From assembly GCF_902459745.1 (NCBI RefSeq), contig NZ_CABPSJ010000003.1:620001-684000 (forward strand): a DNA stretch of 64,000 bases. Reading direction: 5' to 3'. The position numbers were made by a program, and so were the translations under genes. How positions within the stretch are numbered: the first letter of the stretch is position 1; each line of letters starts with the position of its first letter. The DNA comes from Pandoraea communis (lineage in GTDB: Bacteria; Pseudomonadota; Gammaproteobacteria; Burkholderiales; Burkholderiaceae). Under the pieces are notes generated by a model that was given only the letters and a program-made list of their open reading frames with translations, did not search any database and was not told where the DNA came from. This document shows positions 8,076 to 17,191 of the stretch, piece by piece.

Positions 8076-9260
8076 ATGCAAACAAAACATATTCGGAGAA
8101 ACCTGTCCATCAGGTGCGCGATGGCGAAAACCGGCGTTGCCACGGCAGCGATCCTGGGCTGCCTGCCAACAGTGCATGCACAGAGCAGTGTCGATCTCTA
8201 CGGCAGTGTGATGAGTGGTGTGATCTGGACGAACAACGTGGCAGGTGGCAAGAGCACCGGCATGGCCGAAGGGCCGAGCCGTTGGGGCCTGCGAGGTAAG
8301 GAAGATCTGGGCGGTGGCATGAAGTCCGTGTTTCAACTGGAAAGCGGCTTCGCGCCCAGCACGGGTCAGTCGTTTCAGGGCGGACGTCTTTTCGGGCGCC
8401 AGGCTTATGTCGGGTTGAGCAATGACGCGTGGGGCACACTGACGCTTGGCCGGCAATACGACATGTCCGCCAGTTGGCTCGCGCAGACGAGTGCGACGTA
8501 TCGCTGGAACGGCTACTTTGCGCATCCGGGCGACAACGACAACTTCAACTACCAGTTTCGCGTGAACAATGGGGCGAAGTATGTGAGCCCGGATCTGAAC
8601 GGTTTGCAGTTGGGCGCGATGTATAGCTTTGGCGGCGTAGCGGGCAGCTTCGGTAACCAGAGCGCGATGAGCTTCGGCGCGAAGTACGAGAGCGGGCCCG
8701 CGAAGATCCAAGCTGCGTATTTCCACATGAATCACCCGGCGCTCGCGGCTTCCGAGGGGAACTGGAGCACGATCCTGTTTCCGCAGATCTCGCCGACTTC
8801 GCCACTCAATAACAACGCACTGAACCCGTCGAGCATGGACATTTACGGCATTGGTGGGACGTATCAGATCGGCAAGACGACGCTCGGCCTGCTGTGGAGT
8901 CACAGCGACTACAGGAAGCTCGGCGATACCACGGGCGGTCTCGCTGATGCGAACGTGCGCTTCGACAACATCGAAGCCAACGTCGCATACAACGTCACGC
9001 CGCAGGTGCAAGTTGTGAGTGCCTACACGTACACCATGGGCAAGGTTAACCAGACGGGCTTCGCGCCACAGTATCACCAGATCAATGCGGGCGTGAACTA
9101 CTTCCTCTCGAAGCGGACCATCCTGTATCTCGCCGGTATTTATCAGCGTGCCGCCGGTGACGCAACCAACGCCAACATCGAATGTGCGGGCTCGTCATGC
9201 GAGGCGAGCAGCTCAAAGAACCAGGTTTCGGTGCTCAGCGGAATTTTCCATACTTTCTGA
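8076..9260 (+). CDS. Outer-membrane porin, Burkholderia type
   Basis: 394 aa. A signal peptide of about 35 residues ends in VHA before QSSVDLYGSVMSG, the usual mature N-terminus of 16-strand trimeric porins in this order. The sequence has the alternating beta-strand pattern, WGLRGKEDLGGG near residue 70, and a final strand ending in Phe (GIFHTF), needed for BAM-dependent assembly. It gives a diffusion route for small polar solutes. Being placed between an amine oxidoreductase and an amino-acid-type permease suggests it admits the pathway substrate. Confidence 0.93.
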   Translation: MQTKHIRRNLSIRCAMAKTGVATAAILGCLPTVHAQSSVDLYGSVMSGVIWTNNVAGGKSTGMAEGPSRWGLRGKEDLGGGMKSVFQLESGFAPSTGQSFQGGRLFGRQAYVGLSNDAWGTLTLGRQYDMSASWLAQTSATYRWNGYFAHPGDNDNFNYQFRVNNGAKYVSPDLNGLQLGAMYSFGGVAGSFGNQSAMSFGAKYESGPAKIQAAYFHMNHPALAASEGNWSTILFPQISPTSPLNNNALNPSSMDIYGIGGTYQIGKTTLGLLWSHSDYRKLGDTTGGLADANVRFDNIEANVAYNVTPQVQVVSAYTYTMGKVNQTGFAPQYHQINAGVNYFLSKRTILYLAGIYQRAAGDATNANIECAGSSCEASSSKNQVSVLSGIFHTF

Positions 9261-9306
9261 GTCCGGTCGGCGCATGCGCCGCATTCAATCTGTCAAAGGA
9301 AACGAT

Positions 9307-10782
9307 ATGTCTTCCACTGCGTTTGAGAACGTCGAAGAGACGGGTTCGTTGAAGAAAACATTCAGTTCGATGTCGCTCTTCACGCTGTCGTTCGGCGTGA
9401 TGGTCGGTTCCGCCTGGATTGTCATCATAGGTGACTGGTTTGGAAAGGCAGGTCCGCTTGGCGCAATCGTCGGGCTCTCTGCCGCAGCGCTGATGATGTG
9501 TATCGTGTGTCTCGTCTATGCCGAACTCGCTGCACGCATTCCGGCTTCGGGCGGCGAGATCGTCTACACATTCGAGGCGTTTGGCGCATCAAGCGCGTTC
9601 TGGGTCTCGTGGATCTACACGATGCCGATTCTCACGGTCACCGCGTTCGAAGGCATTGCGCTCACGTGGATGGTCAATACTCTCGTGCCGCAGTTCGGCA
9701 GTACCGTGCTCTACCACGTACTCGGCCACGATGTGTCGGTGGGGCAGGTGGGCCTGGGCGCAGCTATTACCGTATTCATGATGGTGCAGAACTACTTTGG
9801 CGCGAAGTTTGCGGCGGGTTCACAGAAGCTGCTCACCGTTTCGTTCCTGCTGATTGCACTAGGCGCCGTCTTCATTGCCCTTTCGAAGGGGAGTGTCGCG
9901 AATCTTGCGCCACTCTTTTACTCGGCCCACCCGGGCGCGCATTGGTGGTCGGGGGCACTCGCGATTTTCTCGTCGGGCCTCATCTGGTTCTCAGGGTTCC
10001 AGTCGATTCCGCCCGTGATCGAAGAACGTAACGACAATGTGTCGTTTGCTCTGGTCGCTCGGGTAATGGTGATCTCGATCCTGTTCGCTGCGGTGTTCTA
10101 TGCACTTGTGATTGTCGCAGTCGGCATGGCACAGCCGTGGATCGGTATGCTAAAGACTGACATGCTTACGGCCACTGCCTTTGGCAGCCTGACACCGGGC
10201 GGCTGGCTGGCGAAGGCCGTGCTGGTGGCAGGTACGATTTCCATTCTCAAGGTCTGGAACGGCGCATTCGTATGGGCAACGCGTGTGATTCTGGTGCAAT
10301 CACGCGCACGCTTCCTTCCTGCCTCGCTAAGCAGGGTGCATCCGAAGTACGGCACGCCGACTCGTGCTGTGTGGCTCGTCGGCCTCGTGAGCTTCGCGGG
10401 CATCTGCCTCGGACCGGGGGCGATCCTGCCGATTCTCGATGCGGCCGCTGTGTGCGTCGGCATCGTCATCGCGAGCGCGCCGATTGCACTATTGGTGCTG
10501 CGTATGCGTGACAAACGCGCCTCGCATGCCAATGCTCCGGCCTGGAGCGTACCCGGTGGTGTGCCGACTATCGTGATCGCACTCGTGAGTACGCTTTCGC
10601 TTTCGCTTGTCGCTTGCGTGCAGCCCTTCATGCTTTCGAATGGCGGAATCCCGCTCTCGTGGCAGATTCTTGCCGTATGGGGCGTGATCGGCGTCGTGCG
10701 CTGGGTTGCGATGCACAGGACGTTCAGCGACAGTAGCGTCGCAAGGCGCGCGTTGCTTGGCGCGACCGAGGTGGCGAACTGA
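9307..10782 (+). CDS. APC-family amino acid/amine permease
   Basis: 491 aa from ATG 9307, with an AAAGGA ribosome site 6 bp upstream; the longer open frame upstream lies inside the porin gene and was rejected. About 12 hydrophobic segments are visible. The first contains SFGVMVGSAWIVIIGDWF, resembling the substrate/ion-binding break of TM1 in the amino acid-polyamine-organocation family. Likely imports an amino acid or amine across the inner membrane. The position in the cluster suggests the substrate carries an amino group. Confidence 0.88.
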   Translation: MSSTAFENVEETGSLKKTFSSMSLFTLSFGVMVGSAWIVIIGDWFGKAGPLGAIVGLSAAALMMCIVCLVYAELAARIPASGGEIVYTFEAFGASSAFWVSWIYTMPILTVTAFEGIALTWMVNTLVPQFGSTVLYHVLGHDVSVGQVGLGAAITVFMMVQNYFGAKFAAGSQKLLTVSFLLIALGAVFIALSKGSVANLAPLFYSAHPGAHWWSGALAIFSSGLIWFSGFQSIPPVIEERNDNVSFALVARVMVISILFAAVFYALVIVAVGMAQPWIGMLKTDMLTATAFGSLTPGGWLAKAVLVAGTISILKVWNGAFVWATRVILVQSRARFLPASLSRVHPKYGTPTRAVWLVGLVSFAGICLGPGAILPILDAAAVCVGIVIASAPIALLVLRMRDKRASHANAPAWSVPGGVPTIVIALVSTLSLSLVACVQPFMLSNGGIPLSWQILAVWGVIGVVRWVAMHRTFSDSSVARRALLGATEVAN

Positions 10783-10893
10783 GGAAACAGGGTGTCTTCT
10801 GCCGTCGTCCATATGCTGTCGCGTCATGGTGAGGTCGTACCCAGCCATGACGCATCCGGTTTTAACTCACTGCAATATCTGGATTCCGTTACC

Positions 10894-11934
10894 ATGAAAT
10901 ACGATGAAGCTCTGCCGTCGATGATGCGCGCGGTGCGCCTCGACGAAGTGGGTCCGCCAGAGAATCTGCGCGTTGTCGATCGTCCGGTCCCTTCGGTCGG
11001 GCCACGTGACGTGCTGATCCGCACCGCTCTGGCCGGCATGATCTACGCTGATGCCGAAGCGCGGAAAGGCACCTATTTCAATGCCACGCCTCTTCCCTGG
11101 TTCCCTGGTCGCGAGGTTGCCGGTACCGTTGTGGCGTGCGGCGAGGAGGTGGAAGGATACGCGCCGGGTGACCGCGTGATGGCACTGGTGCTCGCTGGCG
11201 GCTGCTACGCGGAATACGTGCTCGCATCGCCGCACGAACACGTGTCCGACAATGGCGTGCGCGCGCCGGGCGCGGATATCGTGAAGTTGCCGGATAACGT
11301 CGCGTTCGAACAGGGGCTCGTTTATCTCGTCAACTTCCGTCTTGCTCATCTTGTCGTACACGCGCTTGCGAACGTGCCGCCGGGCGCCAGCATTGCGATT
11401 CACGGCGCGGCGGGTGGTATGGGCACGATGATCACGCAGATTGCCGCTTCCCTGGGTTGTGCGATAACGGCGCTGTGTCGGGGGAGCGAAGAAGTCGCAT
11501 TCTGTTTGGAAAACGGTGCAACGCGTGCTATCGATACACTGGGTTGCGACTATGTCGGGGCGGTGCTCGATGCAACCGATGGAGAGGGTGTCGATTTCTC
11601 CTTCAATGGTGTGGGTGGCCCGACCATCAACCGGGATCCGCTGATCGTCAAGCCGTTTGGCGAAGTGATTCTCTATGGTTACGTGGCGGGCAAGACTCCC
11701 CTGGAGCCGTTCGACGTCGATAAAACTTGGGCGCTGAAGCTCTTTTCGGCAACCGACTATCTGAGCACGCCTCATTTTCTGGCGGCAACCGAGGCGATGC
11801 TGGAATGGCTCGCCACGCGCCCGCTACTGGCGTTGGGAGAAGTATTTCCGATGTCGTGCGTCGCAGACGCGCATCGTGCGCTGGAAGCCGGAAGGCTGCT
11901 GTGCAAGCTCGGCCTGCGCCCAGACGCGTCATGA
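10894..11934 (+). CDS. Zinc-type alcohol dehydrogenase / quinone oxidoreductase family protein
   Basis: 346 aa from ATG 10894. GroES-like N-terminal domain (MRAVRLDEVGPPENLRVVDRPVPSVGPRDVLIR) and a Rossmann domain with the loop IHGAAGGMGTMITQIAASLG. The structural and catalytic zinc cysteines of classical ADH are not evident, so it fits NADPH:quinone oxidoreductase-like enzymes. A GTG at 10792 preceded by GGAAAC would add 34 residues and has a better ribosome site; the conserved fold only begins later, so the start is uncertain. Its stop overlaps the next start (ATGA), which shows translational coupling. Confidence 0.83.
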   Translation: MKYDEALPSMMRAVRLDEVGPPENLRVVDRPVPSVGPRDVLIRTALAGMIYADAEARKGTYFNATPLPWFPGREVAGTVVACGEEVEGYAPGDRVMALVLAGGCYAEYVLASPHEHVSDNGVRAPGADIVKLPDNVAFEQGLVYLVNFRLAHLVVHALANVPPGASIAIHGAAGGMGTMITQIAASLGCAITALCRGSEEVAFCLENGATRAIDTLGCDYVGAVLDATDGEGVDFSFNGVGGPTINRDPLIVKPFGEVILYGYVAGKTPLEPFDVDKTWALKLFSATDYLSTPHFLAATEAMLEWLATRPLLALGEVFPMSCVADAHRALEAGRLLCKLGLRPDAS

Positions 11935-13058
11935 GCGTCACAACGCCTTACCGTCGCGCCGACGGCCCGAAGACGGTCACGGTGGTGGGCGCAGGCATCA
12001 TCGGCATTTCGATTGCGCTGCACCTCGCGCAGCGCGGTGTTCATGTCACGGTGCTTGACCAGAGGGATAGTATTTCGCCCTGCACCGATGGTGCCTTTGC
12101 GATGTTGATTGCCACGCACCCCGATGGTCCTCCCGAGTTCAATACGCTGTACGGCCACGCCATCGATGCATGGCATCGCTTCGATGACGAATTCGACGGC
12201 GCACTTGACGTGCGCTGGGAAGGCGCGCTGATGTGGGCTGAGGAAGGCGACGCCGCGAGGCATCTGGGCGAACAGTATGAGCGGCTTTCACAATGGGGCA
12301 GCGCGGTCGAGCGCATCGACGCCCGGAATTTCGCGTCGTATTGCGACGGTGTGGAGACCGGGCCGGTTACCGCAGGCTACTGCTCAACACGTCATGGCGT
12401 GGTGGACCCGGCGCACGTATGGAAAATCATGCGTGCCCGCTGCATCGCGCTCGGTGTGGCGTTTGTGACTCGCACGGTTAGCGAGATCAACGTGCTTGCG
12501 AAAGGCTGCGGGTTGCCACATGCCTATGTAGAGGGCCTGCCAGCGCCTGAAGTCCTCGTGCTTGCGGCAGGTGAGGGTACGGCTGCACTGGCTGCAAGCC
12601 AGGGAGCCGAAGTCGCCTATACGATCGCTTCAGGGAGTCTGGCGCACAGTAAGCCCATACCTCGGCGTGCGCTGCCGGCACTTGTCGGCCCCAGAATTTC
12701 GGTGAAACAGAACGCAGACGGTCGCATCGTCGCAGGGCTCGATTACGCGCCGAATGCCGCTTGCGATGACACGAGCGAGGCCTATGGTACGGCGTTGCTT
12801 GCAGAGGCGCGCCGGTTGTTGCCCGGTTTGCCGGAGCTCGAACTTCAACGGGTCACGCACGGTCGTGTGCCGATCCCGCGGGACACCCAACCGATTGCGG
12901 GCTTTCTGGACAACATCGCCAATTGTTACGTGGCTGTCATGATGAGTGGCATTACGATGGCCCCTCTGATGGGGCAACTGATCGCTGATGAAATCGTCTT
13001 CGGGCGCCGCCATGCGCTTCTCGCTCCGTATGCACCGTCGCGTTTCAAATCCGAATGA
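11931..13058 (+). CDS. FAD-dependent oxidoreductase, DAO type (2)
   Basis: 375 aa, starting at the ATG that overlaps the upstream stop codon. The FAD loop VTVVGAGIIGISIALHLAQRG is near residue 17, and the distal DAO motif region (VPIPRDTQPIAGFLDNIANCYVAVMMSGITMAPLMGQLIADEI) closes the protein. It belongs to the glycine/D-amino-acid oxidase superfamily like the gene at 6594 but is shorter and clearly diverged. Two such enzymes in one run point to sequential or alternative oxidation of amine groups. Substrate not identifiable. Confidence 0.85.
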   Translation: MSVTTPYRRADGPKTVTVVGAGIIGISIALHLAQRGVHVTVLDQRDSISPCTDGAFAMLIATHPDGPPEFNTLYGHAIDAWHRFDDEFDGALDVRWEGALMWAEEGDAARHLGEQYERLSQWGSAVERIDARNFASYCDGVETGPVTAGYCSTRHGVVDPAHVWKIMRARCIALGVAFVTRTVSEINVLAKGCGLPHAYVEGLPAPEVLVLAAGEGTAALAASQGAEVAYTIASGSLAHSKPIPRRALPALVGPRISVKQNADGRIVAGLDYAPNAACDDTSEAYGTALLAEARRLLPGLPELELQRVTHGRVPIPRDTQPIAGFLDNIANCYVAVMMSGITMAPLMGQLIADEIVFGRRHALLAPYAPSRFKSE

Positions 13059-13121
13059 TTTCCGGCTACGCGGGGCGTTCGTAAGCGGACCGCGTACCGG
13101 CATCACGAACGAAGGAATCCC

Positions 13122-13913
13122 ATGCCATATTTTCAGACAGGCGGCAGTAGCATTTATTACGAGACTCACGGCAGCGGCAAGCCGGTTGTCATGTTGCACG
13201 GGGTCGGTGGCAACCACGCCAGTTGGTTCTACCAGTTGGCGCAGTGGGCTGAGCGCTTCCAGTTGATTACTTTTGACGCTCGTGGATTCGGCAGGTCGAC
13301 AGATGCGGAATCACTCGGACGCAGCGCATTTACCGATGATCTCACCCGGCTGCTCGATCACCTGGGAATCGCGCGTGCAGCGTTGGTTGCCCAGTCGATG
13401 GGGGGCGGGACCGCAGTTGACTTCACATGCCGCTTCCCCGAGCGTGTGGAAGCGCTGGTGCTCGCCGATACGCTTGTGTGGCTTGATCCGCCGCCAGAGA
13501 TGGTCACAGAGTTCTCGGCTGTACAGGAGAGGACGCGCAACCTCAACCAGCTCGAACGCGTCCTTGGCGCGACGTTCCGTGCCGCACAGCCTGCGCTCAG
13601 CGAACTGTATCTTCAGATTGCAGGTTTCAACCGCTATACAGTCAAGACGCTTACCGGCACTCAGACCCGCTACCGACCGCGGGCGCTGGCGCTAACCGGC
13701 GTCCCGACGCTGTTCGTGGCCGGCGAGGAAGACGTGCTTTTTCCCCCAGGCGTGATCCGCCAGGCATGGCAGGAAGTACCCGGGGCGGATTGGATAGTGC
13801 TCGACAGGGCAGGTCACTCTGCCTATTTCGAAGCACCCGAGTCCTTCAATAAGCAGGTTGGCGACTGGCTGGAAGCACACACGGACAATCACGAGCCGGC
13901 CATGCGTACATGA
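13122..13913 (+). CDS. Alpha/beta hydrolase
   Basis: 263 aa with a clear GAAGGA ribosome site. HGVGGNHASW forms the oxyanion region, the nucleophile is Ser92 in VAQSMGGG, the acid lies in GEEDVLFPP and the His in RAGHSAYFE. The GVGG (not GGGPGA) loop sets it apart from the meta-cleavage-product hydrolase at 4429. It resembles the 3-oxoadipate enol-lactonase/esterase branch. It could hydrolyse an ester, lactone or amide in the pathway. Last gene of its run; a gap with a new promoter region follows. Confidence 0.87.
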   Translation: MPYFQTGGSSIYYETHGSGKPVVMLHGVGGNHASWFYQLAQWAERFQLITFDARGFGRSTDAESLGRSAFTDDLTRLLDHLGIARAALVAQSMGGGTAVDFTCRFPERVEALVLADTLVWLDPPPEMVTEFSAVQERTRNLNQLERVLGATFRAAQPALSELYLQIAGFNRYTVKTLTGTQTRYRPRALALTGVPTLFVAGEEDVLFPPGVIRQAWQEVPGADWIVLDRAGHSAYFEAPESFNKQVGDWLEAHTDNHEPAMRT

Positions 13914-14271
13914 TTTCCACGCCTTTCGTGCAGGCAGGCGGGGCATTGCAGTCGAGCCTGCTGTCTACCCCGGCACTCTCCGGAACACGCCGGCAACTCG
14001 CCGTAGCAACGAGGATACGCCACGACTTCTGATCGTCGTGCAGGGCGTGGTACGTGAGGCGGATCGGGAAGGACTCCGGTCCGCTTTGCTATTTTGTCGT
14101 GCCGATCCGATGCATGAGTCTCATGCATTCATATCCTTCGAAGAAATCGTTTGTAGCGTATTTATCAGCCACTTATTTTCGAGGTTGATGTATGCAGTCC
14201 ACGTTTCAATAAAGTCATTGCATACAGTACACAGTCAATCATGAATCGTCCTCATATCGCCAGGAATGAAC
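13914..14271. other. 358-bp gap upstream of the Rieske operon
   Basis: No convincing gene. It holds a 6-bp inverted repeat (14021-14026 / 14035-14040) without a T-run, and near its end the two copies of the shared 14-bp motif listed separately. The last 100 bp are AT-richer than the flanks, as expected for a promoter. Confidence 0.6.
14189..14232 (+). promoter_or_regulatory. Putative tandem operator, shared motif copies B' and B
   Basis: TGTATGCAGTCCAC at 14189-14202 and TGCATACAGTACAC at 14219-14232, same orientation, 30 bp apart (about three helical turns). They match the copy at 2251-2264. They sit 40-83 bp upstream of the Rieske oxygenase start, a usual place for a regulator controlling this promoter. 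Confidence 0.55.
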
Positions 14272-15432
14272 ATGGAATCTCAAAACAGTTTCGTCGATGC
14301 AGCTCTGCTCAAACGCGTGCCGCGGTGGAGCAAGTATCTGGAAGCCAAGCTCGGTTTTCGCAATCACTGGTATCCGGTGCGCCTCTCTCACGATATTGAA
14401 GAAGCGCAGGTGGTGTCGGCCACCGTGTGCGGTGAGGAGATCCTCCTGAAGCGGGTGGATGGCAAGGTAAAAGCGATCCGTGACCGTTGCCTGCATCGAG
14501 GGGTGAAATTCTCGGAAAAGGTGGAGTGTTACACCAAAGATACGATTACCTGCTGGTATCACGGCTTCACCTACAAGTGGGACAACGGCAAGCTCTGCGA
14601 TATCTTGGCCGCGCCCGACAGCAAGGCAATCGGGCGGCGGGGGATCAAGTCCTATCCCGTGCAGGAAGCGAAGGGACTGATTTTCGTCTTCGTGGGAGAC
14701 GACGACGTCAAGGTGCCGCCGCTGGCCGAGGATGTTCCGCCGACTTTTCTCGACGAGGACATGAGCATTCACGGTGCGATCTACGACGTCGATTCGAACT
14801 GGCGCGTGGGGGCAGAAAACGGCTTCGACGGTCTGCACGTCTACATCCACCGTACGGCTGAGCTGGTGTCCAATACACAGCGCTCGCTGCCCATCGGTCA
14901 CCTGTCCGATTCGGCCAAGGTGGAAATCATCGATGCGCAGGGGGGGCCGAAGGGGGTCTACGACCTGTTCGCCAACCACGTGAGCGTCTGGGAAGGGAAG
15001 GTCGATGGAAAAACCGTCATCACGGGTACCAAGCGCGTGTCGGACAAACCCACGCGTACCACCGCAGCATCGATCTGGCTGCCGTGTGTACTGCGCGTAG
15101 ACAACTTCCCCGACCAGGAGATCACGCAGTTTGAATGGTATGTGCCTGTGTCCGCAGACAAACACCTGTATGTGATGACCGTCGGCAAGCGGGTGTCGTC
15201 TGAAGAGGATCGTGCAGCATTCGAGCACGAATTTCAGTCCCGTTGGAAGCCGATCGGCTTCGAGGGTTTCAACGCACAGGACATCACCGCCCGTGTCGCG
15301 CTCCAGAAGTACTACAAGAACGACAGTTCCTGGCTCGACGAGATGTTGATCGAAGGCGACGCTCCGATTATCAGATGGCGCGAGCTGTGCCAGCAGCATG
15401 CGCGTGGCGTGCAAAAGCCCGAACACATGTGA
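14272..15432 (+). CDS. Rieske non-heme iron oxygenase alpha subunit, CarAa-like
   Basis: 386 aa. ATG 14272 is chosen over ATG 14266 because CAGGA lies 6 bp before it. Rieske cluster ligands: Cys73, His75 (CLHRG), Cys94, His97 (CWYHG). Mononuclear iron ligands: His189, His193 and Asp337; Asp186 (ENGFDGLH) is the bridging Asp. The segments KLGFRNHWYPV, DRCLHRGV, TITCWYH, PVQEAKG and FEWYVPV are close to my memory of CarAa, the carbazole 1,9a-dioxygenase oxygenase, which is about the same length (384 aa) and works as a homotrimer without a beta subunit. None is seen here either. It starts a catabolic pathway by hydroxylating an aromatic ring; the real substrate is not proven. Confidence 0.92.
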   Translation: MESQNSFVDAALLKRVPRWSKYLEAKLGFRNHWYPVRLSHDIEEAQVVSATVCGEEILLKRVDGKVKAIRDRCLHRGVKFSEKVECYTKDTITCWYHGFTYKWDNGKLCDILAAPDSKAIGRRGIKSYPVQEAKGLIFVFVGDDDVKVPPLAEDVPPTFLDEDMSIHGAIYDVDSNWRVGAENGFDGLHVYIHRTAELVSNTQRSLPIGHLSDSAKVEIIDAQGGPKGVYDLFANHVSVWEGKVDGKTVITGTKRVSDKPTRTTAASIWLPCVLRVDNFPDQEITQFEWYVPVSADKHLYVMTVGKRVSSEEDRAAFEHEFQSRWKPIGFEGFNAQDITARVALQKYYKNDSSWLDEMLIEGDAPIIRWRELCQQHARGVQKPEHM

Positions 15433-15452
15433 CCGATCGGGAGATGAATGGA

Positions 15453-15773
15453 ATGGCCGAAAAAATTTTTCTGTGCCGAAAAAGCGAAATGGGCGACGGC
15501 TCAATGCGCCAGGTCTGTCCGCGCGGTATCGATGGCGAACTGGCCGTGTACCGGGTCAACGGCTCGATCTACGTGACTGACGATCTGTGCACGCACGGGA
15601 TGGTTGCGCTGACTGGCGGCGACCTTGAGGGGACCACCGTGTATTGCCCGTTGCATGGCGGCGCCTTCGACGTTTGTACGGGGAAAGCCACGGAGAAACC
15701 CTGCACCACGCCGCTCAGGACGTACGAGGTCGTGGTCGAGAACGACGACATCTATTGTCTGTACGGAGAGTAA
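15453..15773 (+). CDS. Rieske-type [2Fe-2S] ferredoxin, CarAc-like
   Basis: 106 aa. Cluster ligands Cys46, His48 (CTHG), Cys65 and His68 (CPLHGG) are all present. The segments AVYRV, CTHGM, HGGAFDVCTG and PCTTPL resemble CarAc of the carbazole dioxygenase system in length and sequence. ATG 15453 is preferred (GGGAG 9 bp upstream); ATG 15444 would add three residues. It would carry electrons to the oxygenase encoded 20 bp upstream. No ferredoxin reductase gene is in the window, so the reductase must be elsewhere. Confidence 0.9.
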   Translation: MAEKIFLCRKSEMGDGSMRQVCPRGIDGELAVYRVNGSIYVTDDLCTHGMVALTGGDLEGTTVYCPLHGGAFDVCTGKATEKPCTTPLRTYEVVVENDDIYCLYGE

Positions 15774-15799
15774 CGGGATCCAGGTCCCAGGAGCACATC

Positions 15800-17074
15800 A
15801 TGTTTACTAGAGAAGATAATGAGCGTCTGTGTCGGGTCGGTCCCGGCACTCCCATGGGCGAGGCCTTTCGCCGCTTCTGGATCCCGTTCCTGCTGCCCGA
15901 AGAACTGGCCGCCGACGGCGCGCCGGTGCGTGTGCGTCTGCTGGGCGAGAATCTGATCGCTTTTCGCGACACCGAGGGCAAGCTCGGTCTGCTTGACCGG
16001 TACTGCCCGCATCGGCGGGTCGACCTGTTCTTTGGGCGCAATGAGCAGTGCGGGCTGCGTTGCCCGTATCACGGTTGGAAGTTCGATACTGACGGCACAA
16101 TCGTCGAAATGCCGGCCGAGCCGGAAAACTCGCAGATGCTGCAGGACACGCGCATCAAGCACTATCCGGTCATCGAGTGGGGCGGCGTGATCTGGGCGTA
16201 CATGGGCGATCCGGCGCACAAACCCGCGCAACCCCCGCTGATGGAGTGGGCCACCGTGCCTTCGACGCACCGCTATATCAGCAAGCGCCTGCAGCGCACG
16301 AACTACGCCCAGGGTGTCGAGGGGGGAATCGATTCGAGCCACGTTGGCATCCTGCACAGTCTCCTGGATCCGGACAAGAAGGATCTGCCATTCCGGCAGA
16401 AGCAGGTGTCGCCGCTGTCTGCCGTGCCATACCTGGCAATGGACACGGCGCCGAAGTTCTTCGTGCGCCCTACACGCCACGGCATGACCATTGGTGCGCG
16501 GCGCAATGCGTCGGAGATCGAGTATTACTGGCGCATCACGCAGTTTCTGCTGCCGTTCTACACGATGATCGCGCCAAGCAGGAACGATGGCACGGTCATG
16601 GGGCATTCGTGGACGCCGATCGACGACTACAACTGCTGGGTGTTCACCATGACCTGGAATGGTGAGCGCCCGTTGTCCGCAGACGAGCTGGACTACGGTG
16701 CAGTGCACTCGGACACGAAGGACGATGGCAGCTACGAGCCGCTCGTTGGCGCGGCCGACGACTACGGGCTCGACCGTGAGGTGCAGCGCCTGCGCAGTAC
16801 GACCGGCATTGAGGGAATCGGGATGCAGGACACCGCCGTGCAGGAGAGCATGGGGCCGATCGTCGACCGTTCGCTGGAAAACCTTGGCTCAGGCGACGCC
16901 GCGATCGTGCGCTTCCGACGCCTGCTGCTTGGCATTGCCGACGAGTTGGAAACGACGGGAGAAGTCGCAGTGGCGAAGCAGGCGGATCTGTACAAGGTGC
17001 GGTCCGCCGGGGTCGTGCTGCCGCACGGTGTGGACTTCCAGGAAGGTTCGGCTCGGTACACCGAAGTGAAATAG
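15800..17074 (+). CDS. Rieske oxygenase, phthalate 4,5-dioxygenase type
   Basis: 424 aa from ATG 15800 with CAGGAG 7 bp upstream. Starts with the family signature MFTREDNERLCRVGPGTPMG. Rieske ligands Cys69, His71 (CPHR), Cys88, His91 (CPYHGW). Iron-site residues Asp178, His181 and His186 in the segment GIDSSHVGILH. This class (OphA2/Pht3-like) usually forms a homomultimer fed by a flavin/ferredoxin reductase; none is encoded nearby. It may hydroxylate or demethylate a different intermediate from the one used by the CarAa-like enzyme. Substrate unknown. Confidence 0.9.
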   Translation: MFTREDNERLCRVGPGTPMGEAFRRFWIPFLLPEELAADGAPVRVRLLGENLIAFRDTEGKLGLLDRYCPHRRVDLFFGRNEQCGLRCPYHGWKFDTDGTIVEMPAEPENSQMLQDTRIKHYPVIEWGGVIWAYMGDPAHKPAQPPLMEWATVPSTHRYISKRLQRTNYAQGVEGGIDSSHVGILHSLLDPDKKDLPFRQKQVSPLSAVPYLAMDTAPKFFVRPTRHGMTIGARRNASEIEYYWRITQFLLPFYTMIAPSRNDGTVMGHSWTPIDDYNCWVFTMTWNGERPLSADELDYGAVHSDTKDDGSYEPLVGAADDYGLDREVQRLRSTTGIEGIGMQDTAVQESMGPIVDRSLENLGSGDAAIVRFRRLLLGIADELETTGEVAVAKQADLYKVRSAGVVLPHGVDFQEGSARYTEVK

Positions 17075-17191
17075 CAGACGCGTTCAGGCTTTCGAGCCAG
17101 TTCGTGGTTCATCATGTTTGAAGGTCAGGTACGCCGGCAGCTTTGCGTCAACGGCCGGTTACCTGATGCGGTATGACAAGGAGACTTCCTG

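Noticed and set aside
9148-9306. N-terminal extension of the APC permease inside the porin gene.
   Set aside because: ATG 9307 has a good ribosome site and begins directly before the membrane region.
13858-14244. Forward open frame spanning the end of the hydrolase gene and the gap before the Rieske operon.
   Set aside because: It starts inside the hydrolase gene, shows no family features and runs through the putative operator pair.
14239-15504. Reverse open frame opposite the CarAa-like gene.
   Set aside because: The forward frame has all Rieske and iron ligands; the reverse frame has no recognisable fold.
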